NCBI GenBank assembly: GCA_020831525.1
Contig: JAFIGH010000007.1
Span: 33,681-97,680, forward strand
DNA length: 64,000 bases
Direction: 5' to 3'
DNA from: Opitutales bacterium
GTDB lineage: Bacteria; Verrucomicrobiota; Verrucomicrobiia; Opitutales; Oceanipulchritudinaceae
The notes under the pieces are model-generated. The model had not been told where the DNA came from and ran no database searches. It saw only the letters and a list, made by a program, of their open reading frames with translations. Shown one piece after another: positions 57,974-64,000 of this stretch. Each line of letters starts with the position of its first letter. Within the stretch, counting starts at the first letter, position 1. The position numbers were made by a program, and so were the translations under genes.

Positions 57974-58125
57974 CCCTCCTCGATCCCGGCCATCCTCACC
58001 TGCGGCGGGCTTCCGAAACGGCTGCCGCGGGTGAGGAGAAGGCCGCCATGCAAAACGGCGACGGAGGCGATCCGGACATCGGCTTCCGGAATGGACGTGC
58101 CTTTGACCTCTCGAATGGTTTTTCA
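57970..58125 (-). pseudogene. 3' remnant of a vapC (PIN) toxin gene
   Basis: The minus strand reads EVKGTSIPEADVRIASVAVLHGGLLLTRGSRF and ends AGIEEG with a TAG at 57972-57970. This matches the C-terminal third of PIN toxins (the G-x-x-I-P-x-A-D-x-x-I-A block and LLLTR). Upstream the frame hits a TGA near 58123 and nothing earlier in the domain is recognisable, so only the tail remains. It shows that the cas7-cas4 gap received TA genes more than once. Confidence 0.65.
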
Positions 58126-58152
58126 GCAATTTCCAAGAGGGGCCGGTCTCCC

Positions 58153-58183
58153 TTGACTGGGCACAGTTGCACAGTTACTGTGC
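58153..58183 (+). promoter_or_regulatory. Promoter and overlapping operator of the RHH-PIN pair
   Basis: TTGACT (58153-58158), a 17-bp spacer and TACTGT (58176-58181) form a good sigma-70-type promoter. The palindrome GCACAGTTACTGTGC (58169-58183) covers the -10 element, with a third GCACAGTT half-site at 58161-58168. The expected transcription start (about 58188) coincides with the antitoxin ATG, so the mRNA may be leaderless. This is the classical layout of an autorepressed TA promoter, and may also feed cas4-cas1-cas2. Confidence 0.7.
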
Positions 58184-58187
58184 GAAA

Positions 58188-58451
58188 ATGAAAACAAAAA
58201 ACATCACCCTCAAGATCGATGAGGCGACCTATCGCCAAGCGCGCGTTCGCGCGGCCCGTCAGGGCACATCCGTCAGCGCGATGGTGCGGGATTTCCTCGC
58301 CGCCGAACCGGTGGAGAATGCCGACCCCGAGGCGCGCCGGATCGCCTCGTTGAAGCGGCTTTACCGAAAGGCGGAAGCGCGCGCAAAGCCCTTGAAGCAG
58401 GGTGTCGAACCCCTCACCCGCGACGAAATCCATGCCGAACGCCTTCGTTGA
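58188..58451 (+). CDS. vapB: CopG/VapB-type ribbon-helix-helix antitoxin
   Basis: 87 residues from the ATG at 58188 (MKTKNITLKIDEATYRQARVRAARQGTSVSAMVRDFLA). RHH N-terminus, followed by a charged tail for toxin binding (RIASLKRLYRKAEARAKPLKQG). It is of a different RHH subtype from the FitA-like proteins at 49864 and 53993. It overlaps the PIN toxin start by 20 bp and has its own promoter-operator directly upstream. Confidence 0.88.
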   Translation: MKTKNITLKIDEATYRQARVRAARQGTSVSAMVRDFLAAEPVENADPEARRIASLKRLYRKAEARAKPLKQGVEPLTRDEIHAERLR

Positions 58452-58848
58452 CACCAATATCCTTGTCTACGCGGCGGAGGAGACCGATCCCCTCCCTCCC
58501 AAATCGCGGACAGCCCGCGATCTCCTCCTGCAACGCGGTCTCTTCCTCTCGGTGCAGGTCCTGAACGAGTTTGTCGCCAACGCCCGCCACCCGGACAAGT
58601 TGGATTTGAGCCCCGCCGAAGAGCAGGATTGGATCCGCCAATGGATGCTGTTCCGCATCCTCCCGCTGACCACGGAGACCTTCGTCCGGGCGCTGGAAAT
58701 CCACTTGCGCTACGGCCTCTCGCACTGGGATAGCCTGATCGTCGGCTCCGCCAATGCCGCCGACTGCGAGCTGCTTTACTCCGAGGACCTCAGCCACGGA
58801 CAAACCTACGGCGGCACCCGCGTCGTCAACCCCTTCGTGCATGACTGA
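58432..58848 (+). CDS. vapC: PIN-domain toxin overlapping cas4
   Basis: 138 residues from the ATG at 58432 (MPNAFVDTNILVYAAEE). PIN residues: D7, Glu in VQVLNEFVANARH, D in YGLSHWDSLIVGSANAADCELLYSEDL; the final DLSHGQTYGGTRVVNPF is typical of this VapC group. Its last codons overlap the cas4 start in the 8-bp sequence ATGACTGA, so cas4 translation can be coupled to toxin translation. The toxin thus sits functionally inside the cas operon. Confidence 0.92.
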   Translation: MPNAFVDTNILVYAAEETDPLPPKSRTARDLLLQRGLFLSVQVLNEFVANARHPDKLDLSPAEEQDWIRQWMLFRILPLTTETFVRALEIHLRYGLSHWDSLIVGSANAADCELLYSEDLSHGQTYGGTRVVNPFVHD

Positions 58849-59488
58849 CCCGCCCGACCCCGTCCCGCTCTCCGCCCTCCAGCACTACCTGTATTGTCCG
58901 CGGCAGTGTGCGCTCATACATGTCGAGCGGGTCTGGGCGGAAAACCGTGCCACCGCCGAGGGGCGGGTGCTCCACAAGCGCGCCCACTCCGGCGCGGGCG
59001 AAACGCGGCCGGGCGTGCGCATTGTCCGGGGGCTGCCTGTCCACTCCGATAGACACGGACTCACCGGCGTGTGCGACGTCGTCGAAATCCACCGCGACGG
59101 TCGCGTCGTTCCCGTCGAATACAAACGGGGCAAACCCAAAGCCCACCGCGCCGACGAAATCCAGATCTGCGCCCAGGCCATCTGCCTCGAAGAAGTCTTC
59201 GGCCTTGGCGAAGGCGCCGTCACCGAGGGCTTCCTCTTTTACGGCAAGCGCCAGCGCCGCACCGCCGTCACCTTCGACGCGGAACTGCGCGCTCTCACCC
59301 TCACCGTCGCGGGGAGCGTACGGGAAATGAAAGAGACGGGAAACACCCCTCACGCCACATACGCGCCCGGACTCTGCGATCCCTGCTCGCTCAAGGACCT
59401 TTGCCAGCCCAAAGCCATGCGCCTCAAACGCGGCACCGCCGCATGGTTCGCCGCAAACCTCGCAAACCTCCCGTCTTCAGACCTGTAA
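58841..59488 (+). CDS. cas4: Cas4 adaptation exonuclease
   Basis: 215 residues from the ATG at 58841 (MTDPPDPVPLSALQHYLYCPRQCALIHVE). RecB-like nuclease with H45, D79 (TGVCDVVE), E93 and K95 (VPVEYKRGK), and Fe-S ligands C19, C179, C182 and C188 (GLCDPCSLKDLC). It trims prespacers and sets PAM-dependent orientation with Cas1-Cas2. The start lies inside the end of the PIN toxin gene, a very unusual neighbour for cas4. Confidence 0.95.
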   Translation: MTDPPDPVPLSALQHYLYCPRQCALIHVERVWAENRATAEGRVLHKRAHSGAGETRPGVRIVRGLPVHSDRHGLTGVCDVVEIHRDGRVVPVEYKRGKPKAHRADEIQICAQAICLEEVFGLGEGAVTEGFLFYGKRQRRTAVTFDAELRALTLTVAGSVREMKETGNTPHATYAPGLCDPCSLKDLCQPKAMRLKRGTAAWFAANLANLPSSDL

Positions 59489-59491
59489 TCT

Positions 59492-59540
59492 CACCAATAC
59501 CGCATCCATCTCAAATCCGTAATCTCAAATCCATAAAACC
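59492..59540. repeat. AATCTCAAATCC-type short repeats, upstream copy
   Basis: Two tandem AATC(T/C)CAAATCC-like words lie between cas4 and the small S23-like gene. Similar words (ATCTCAGATTACAGATTTG, GATTTCAGATTTTAAATC) lie after that gene at 59789-59852. Such AAATCT-rich flanks often surround S23 four-helix-bundle genes and suggest the gene arrived as a cassette. Confidence 0.5.
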
Positions 59541-59789
59541 ATGCCCACCTACGAACGCTTCGAAGACCTGCCCGTCTGGCAAACTGCCATCGAACTCGCC
59601 GAAGGCTGCGAGGACTTCCTCATCGCCGCAAAAGAGAAAATCACATGGTCCAAACGCGACGACCGCACGCGCGCCGAGTTCAAACGCAAAGACGATGCCT
59701 TCGAATGGGAACGCTACGCCATGTCCAATCTTCCCCCTGACCACCCCATGCGCCAAGCATGGGAAAAGAAACACGGACCGGCCAAGTGA
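59541..59789 (+). CDS. Small S23-like (four-helix-bundle) protein, truncated or diverged
   Basis: 82 residues. The start MPTYERFEDLPVWQTAIELAEGCEDFL matches the N-terminal helix of the S23/four-helix-bundle family (F-E-D-L-x-V-W-Q-x-A). The rest (AAKEKITWSKRDDRTRAEFKRKDDAFEWERYAMSNLPPDHPM) does not follow the family, so the gene is either cut and fused or strongly diverged. It sits between cas4 and cas1 in their direction. The function is unknown and a role in adaptation is only a possibility by position. Confidence 0.6.
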   Translation: MPTYERFEDLPVWQTAIELAEGCEDFLIAAKEKITWSKRDDRTRAEFKRKDDAFEWERYAMSNLPPDHPMRQAWEKKHGPAK

Positions 59790-59852
59790 TCTCAGATTAC
59801 AGATTTGAAAAACCCATCTCAAATTTCCGATTTCAGATTTTAAATCCCGACA
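59789..59852. repeat. AATCTCAAATCC-type short repeats, downstream copy
   Basis: ATCTCAGATTACAGATTTG, ATCTCAAATTTCCGATTTC and AGATTTTAAATC are variants of one word in direct and inverted order, between the S23-like gene and cas1. This is locally AT-rich against a GC-rich background. Confidence 0.5.
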
Positions 59853-60887
59853 ATGCGCCGCCACCTCAACACCCTCTTCGTCACCCTCGAAGGCGCTTAC
59901 CTGCGCAAAGACGGCGCGGCCGTCGAAGTGCGCCATGAAGGCGCAACCAAGCTTCGCGTCCCCCTTCACAATCTCGACGGCATCGTCTGCTTCGGCTGGG
60001 ACTGCACCGCCTCCGCCGCCCTCATGGGTGCCTGCGCCGAAGCCGATGTCGCGCTCTCCTTCCACTCCCCGCACGGCAAATTCCTCGCCGCCGCGCGCGG
60101 CTTCACTTCCGGCAACATCCTTCTGCGCCGTGCGCAATACCGCGCCGCCGACCACGCCGACGCCACCCTCGCCATTGCCCGCAACATCGTCTGCGCCAAG
60201 ATCGCCAACGCCCGCCACGTCCTCCTCCGCGCCGCCCGCGACCACGGCGAAAAAGCCCCGTTCGCCGGCGAAAAACTCCTCGCCGCCGGTGACCAGCTCG
60301 CCCACCGCGCGCGCTTCGCCCAGAACGCCGCCGACCTCGACAACCTCCGCGGCGTCGAGGGCGACAGCGCCACCTTCTACTTCGCCGCCTTTCCTGGCAT
60401 GCTCGTCAACACCGCCCTCACCTTCTCCGGACGCAGCCGCCGCCCGCCCGCCGACCCCGTCAACGCCCTTCTCTCCTTCCTCTACGTCCTCCTTGTCCAT
60501 GACTGCCGCAGTGCCCTCGAATCCTGCGGCCTCGACCCGCAGTGCGGCTTCCTGCACACCGACCGGCCCGGACGCGCCTCCCTCGCCCTCGATCTCATGG
60601 AGGAATTCCGCGCCCTCCTCGCCGACCGCGCCGCCCTCACCCTCCTCAACCGGCGGCAAATCACCGAACGCCATTTCGACACCCGCGAAAACGGCGGCGT
60701 CTACCTTCGCGACGACGCCCGCAAAACAGTCCTCACCCACTGGCAGGAACGCAAGCAGACCGAAATCCTCCATCCCCTCCTCGAGGAAAAAATCACCCTC
60801 GGTCTCCTGCCCCACATCCAGGCACGCCTCCTCGCCCGCCACCTCCGCGGCGACCTCGACGCCTACCCCGCCTATATCGCACGCTGA
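59853..60887 (+). CDS. cas1: Cas1 integrase, type I-C
   Basis: 344 residues. Metal-binding active-site residues E169 (GVEGDSATFYF), H235 (CGFLHTDRPG) and D247/E250 (LALDLMEEFR) are visible; the N-terminal beta domain begins LNTLFVTLEGAYLRKDG. With Cas2 it integrates new spacers at the leader end of the array. 43 bp separate it from cas2. Confidence 0.96.
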   Translation: MRRHLNTLFVTLEGAYLRKDGAAVEVRHEGATKLRVPLHNLDGIVCFGWDCTASAALMGACAEADVALSFHSPHGKFLAAARGFTSGNILLRRAQYRAADHADATLAIARNIVCAKIANARHVLLRAARDHGEKAPFAGEKLLAAGDQLAHRARFAQNAADLDNLRGVEGDSATFYFAAFPGMLVNTALTFSGRSRRPPADPVNALLSFLYVLLVHDCRSALESCGLDPQCGFLHTDRPGRASLALDLMEEFRALLADRAALTLLNRRQITERHFDTRENGGVYLRDDARKTVLTHWQERKQTEILHPLLEEKITLGLLPHIQARLLARHLRGDLDAYPAYIAR

Positions 60888-60930
60888 ACCGCTCGCACAA
60901 GCCACCTCGCCCACACACAGCCCAAAAGCC

Positions 60931-61221
60931 ATGCACCTCCTCGTCACCTACGACGTCAACACCACCACCGCCGCCGGACGCCGGAGATTGCGCCGCTCCG
61001 CCAAAGCCTGCCTCGACTTCGGCCAGCGCGTGCAACACTCCGTCTTCGAATGCCAGGTCAATCCCGCACAATACACCGCCCTCAAAGCACGGCTCCTCGA
61101 CATTGTTGATCTTGAAACCGATTCCATCCGCTTCTACAACCTCGGCGCGGAATGGGACCGCCGCGTCGAACACTTCGGCACCAAACCCTCCGTCAACCCC
61201 GGCGGCCCCCTCATCGTCTGA
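60931..61221 (+). CDS. cas2: Cas2, type I-C
   Basis: 96 residues with the ferredoxin-like fold: MHLLVTYDVNTTTAAGRRRLRRSAKACLDFGQRVQHSVFECQVN, conserved D8 and the SVFECQ strand. It holds the Cas1 dimers together in the adaptation complex. It is the last cas gene; the leader and array follow directly. Confidence 0.96.
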   Translation: MHLLVTYDVNTTTAAGRRRLRRSAKACLDFGQRVQHSVFECQVNPAQYTALKARLLDIVDLETDSIRFYNLGAEWDRRVEHFGTKPSVNPGGPLIV

Positions 61222-61404
61222 CCCACCGCGAACCCCAAGCGAACACGCCGTCCCCGGCCCCTTCGCGCCGTTCGTAAGTCACTGATTTTCCCTTCTTTGA
61301 CAGTTCTATCAGAAAACACGGCAAGCGCCTGCGCTTTCAATACCCGCACGTTCGCGTATCCACACGCTTGACCTGCACCCTATCAAGCACTTAACCCTTC
61401 CGCC
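61222..61404 (+). promoter_or_regulatory. CRISPR leader
   Basis: 183 bp between the cas2 stop and repeat 1, with an A/T-richer central part (61270-61325) and two TTGAC words (61297 TTGACA; 61367 TTGACC) that could be -35 elements for pre-crRNA transcription. No clear -10 partner is seen. New spacers are expected to enter at this end. Confidence 0.75.
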
Positions 61405-63941
61405 GTCGCCCCCTTCACGGGGGCGCGGATTGAAACTTTGCACAACGTCAAGGTGATGCGCGAGGGCGCGTCGCCCCCTTCACGGGGGCGCGGATTGAAA
61501 CATGGCTGTATTCTGTTGCTGGTGATTGGGTGGTGTGTCGCCCCCTTCACGGGGGCGCGGATTGAAACTGGCTGCTCCTTGCCAACGGGCGGGTGCAGAT
61601 GGTCGCCCCCTTCACGGGGGCGCGGATTGAAACGCGGCATCGCCCTCGACAAGAAGGGACGCCACGGTCGCCCCCTTCACGGGGGCGCGGATTGAAACTT
61701 CGGTCATGGGTTTCTCCTGGTGTGATGTTTTTGTCGCCCCCTTCACGGGGGCGCGGATTGAAACCTCATACCGGACGCGGTTGGCTTCGGCCTCGGCGGT
61801 CGCCCCCTTCACGGGGGCGCGGATTGAAACGGCGGGCTGGGCGTAGGCACGCGCCCGCGTCAAGTCGCCCCCTTCACGGGGGCGCGGATTGAAACTCGCG
61901 CTCAGCGCTTGCCATCTTATCAAGATCGGCGTCGCCCCCTTCACGGGGGCGCGGATTGAAACAACGAAGAGTGGATGGGTGCGTCTTTACTAGCGGTCGC
62001 CCCCTTCACGGGGGCGCGGATTGAAACATCTCAAACGCCGCCCCCGGAAAAAGCATGAAGAGGTGTCGCCCCCTTCACGGGGGCGCGGATTGAAACCTGC
62101 ACTGGCTGCTCAATGTTTACGAGCCGGACATGTCGCCCCCTTCACGGGGGCGCGGATTGAAACTGTTTGCCGGCAAACACGGTTTTTTTGCTTCGGGGTC
62201 GCCCCCTTCACGGGGGCGCGGATTGAAACCATCGCCCGTCATCCTCCCGCGCACCGTCATCCGTCGCCCCCTTCACGGGGGCGCGGATTGAAACGCGGCT
62301 GTAGAGGTTGCCGAGGTGCACACGCGTTGTCGCCCCCTTCACGGGGGCGCGGATTGAAACATTTACATATCGCCTTGTTCGGCAGAATCCTCAAGTCGCC
62401 CCCTTCACGGGGGCGCGGATTGAAACGCAAACTGGCGGCGAACTGCCCGAAGGCGCAAAAAGTCGCCCCCTTCACAGGGGCGCGGATTGAAACGCCATGA
62501 GTCCGACCCCCAGTTGATGTTGCCCTGTCGCCCCCTTCACGGGGGCGCGGATTGAAACTTTTTCATGCGGCGTTGGCGCGGGGTTCGGCGGGGTCGCCCC
62601 CTTCACGGGGGCGCGGATTGAAACTGCCCGCGGGCACCGACCTCGACGCCGCCGCCGAGGTCGCCCCCTTCACGGGGGCGCGGATTGAAACTTCTCGTCG
62701 ACGCCGACCCTCGAGACGGCGTCGGTCGCCCCCTTCACGGGGGCGCGGATTGAAACACAAACCCGGCGATGCCTGACACGCGCTGCCACGGTCGCCCCCT
62801 TCACGGGGGCGCGGATTGAAACTCCCGCGCGAGCCGCTGCCGCGCCGCCTCGACGGTCGCCCCCTTCACGGGGGCGCGGATTGAAACCACATCGGAAAAC
62901 ACTCCGAACAAGACGGAGTAGCGTCGCCCCCTTCACGGGGGCGCGGATTGAAACAACGTCAAGCTCAACGACCTCGGCTTTGAGAACGTCGCCCCCTTCA
63001 CGGGGGCGCGGATTGAAACTCAATCCGCACGAGATCCCGCGTCTGCTCAAAGGTCGCCCCCTTCACGGGGGCGCGGATTGAAACACTCAATACCGCTGAG
63101 GCTTCCGCTTCAGCGAAGTCGCCCCCTTCACGGGGGCGCGGATTGAAACGCGCGGTAGTCATCCAGCTCCCGCCGCTCCCCCCGTCGCCCCCTTCACGGG
63201 GGCGCGGATTGAAACTTTTTAGGCGTAAACGCCTTATTTGCAAGGTGTGTCGCCCCCTTCACGGGGGCGCGGATTGAAACAGCCTCGCCGACAGCGAAGA
63301 AGAAGCGCGCGCGGGTCGCCCCCTTCACGGGGGCGCGGATTGAAACTTTCGGACTGAACGATAACCCCGACTGCGCCGGGCGTCGCCCCCTTCACGGGGG
63401 CGCGGATTGAAACACGCCGTAACGCATCCACAGCCCCTCACCCATCCGTCGCCCCCTTCACGGGGGCGCGGATTGAAACTTGGATGATCTGCGAAAAACT
63501 ATGAAAACCAAAAAGTCGCCCCCTTCACGGGGGCGCGGATTGAAACTTGTGCATGCCCCGGATACGCGCACCGCGTGACGGTCGCCCCCTTCACGGGGGC
63601 GCGGATTGAAACTGGCTGCTCCTCGCCAACGGGCGGGTGCAGATGATGTCGCCCCCTTCACGGGGGCGCGGATTGAAACCCTCGATGACATACCATTTGC
63701 CCTCGTCCTCGATGTCGCCCCCTTCACGGGGGCGCGGATTGAAACCGGTCGTTCGCCGAAGAATGGATCACATGTATCGTCGCCCCCTTCACGGGGGCGC
63801 GGATTGAAACCAGGACCAGTTTGACCGGCCGCTCCTCGCCGCCGTCGCCCCCTTCACGGGGGCGCGGATTGAAACCCCTACCGCCACAACTGGGCGGAGG
63901 GGCCCTACAGTCGCCCCCTTCACGGGGGCGCGGATTGAAAC
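61405..63941 (+). CRISPR. Type I-C CRISPR array, 39 repeats and 38 spacers
   Basis: The 32-bp repeat (first copy 61405-61436) begins GTCGCCCCCTTCACGGG and ends GCGGATTGAAAC; CGCCCCC and GGGGGCG form a stem ahead of the 11-nt CGGATTGAAAC handle. Spacers are 33-37 bp. All repeats are identical by eye except repeat 17 (62462-62493), with one G-to-A change in the stem. The last repeat (63910-63941) is intact, and the 59 bp after it contain no further repeat. Spacers 3 and 34 are near-identical, and spacer 12 looks like a transcription terminator. Transcription runs away from cas2. Confidence 0.98.
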
Positions 63942-64000
63942 CCGTGACGCCCAATACTGTCAGTTTAGACAACAATTACTGTGGTTTGGCGGACTCTTTT
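63942..64000. other. Sequence beyond the array
   Basis: 59 bp after the last repeat, less GC-rich than the spacers. Nothing recognised; the array appears to end here because a spacer-plus-repeat would have been visible before the window edge. Confidence 0.6.

Noticed and set aside
61383..63975. Frames with repeated [10 protein letters not shown] / [10 protein letters not shown] / PSRGRGLK peptides
   Set aside because: They are translations of the CRISPR repeats, not genes.

Overview
The window is GC-rich bacterial DNA, most likely from an anaerobic or facultative member of the Verrucomicrobiota. That placement is an inference from the mix of genes: a PEP-CTERM sorting signal, a KaiB homologue, a cytoplasmic sulfatase, a rhomboid protease with a small C-terminal helical domain, RAYT/REP elements and Fe-S-rich metabolism. 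No rRNA or tRNA gene was seen, so the placement is soft.

Layout. 1-2061: the 3' part of an unrecognised gene, two decayed gene fragments (PEP-CTERM protein; M14-peptidase-like) and an Rrf2-type Fe-S regulator that ends a minus-strand operon nifJ - dihydroorotate-dehydrogenase-like - rrf2 (1543-6730). 6879-14265: metF, then a tightly coupled efflux operon (TetR - outer membrane lipoprotein - adaptor - RND pump, each joined by a 4-bp ATGA overlap) behind a strong palindromic operator. 14266-18570: repeat-rich DNA, small membrane and decayed TPR genes, and a sulfatase. 18771-25244: kaiB overlapping a 1382-residue hybrid kinase, facing a second hybrid kinase. 25400-35320: tatD, a RAYT transposase between two arrays of about 90-bp double-hairpin (BIME) units, metY, a hydrolase, a DJ-1 protein and a MASE1 hybrid kinase. 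35475-49263: housekeeping and envelope genes (Uma2, citrate synthase, hisH, moeB-rhodanese, trkA, trkH, ferredoxin, rhomboid, O-antigen-ligase-like, DciA-like, ATP-grasp/alpha-E pair).

49508-63941 is a complete type I-C CRISPR-Cas island: cas3, cas5, cas8c (with a probable internal cas11c), cas7, cas4, cas1, cas2, a leader and an array of 39 repeats. It is interleaved with toxin-antitoxin genes: an orphan FitA-like antitoxin and an AbrB-PIN pair before cas3, an antisense RHH-PIN pair between cas3 and cas5, and a vapC remnant plus an RHH-PIN pair between cas7 and cas4. The last toxin overlaps the cas4 start codon.

The most interesting object lies at 53379-53489, downstream of the antisense RHH-PIN pair and on its strand. 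It is a decayed CRISPR repeat that keeps the exact 11-nt 5' handle and a rebuilt stem-loop, followed by a 32-nt guide-sized segment and a UUCG-tetraloop terminator. This is the layout of a crRNA-like regulatory RNA (CreA/CreR-like), here attached to a toxin-antitoxin transcript. Its target was not found by eye.
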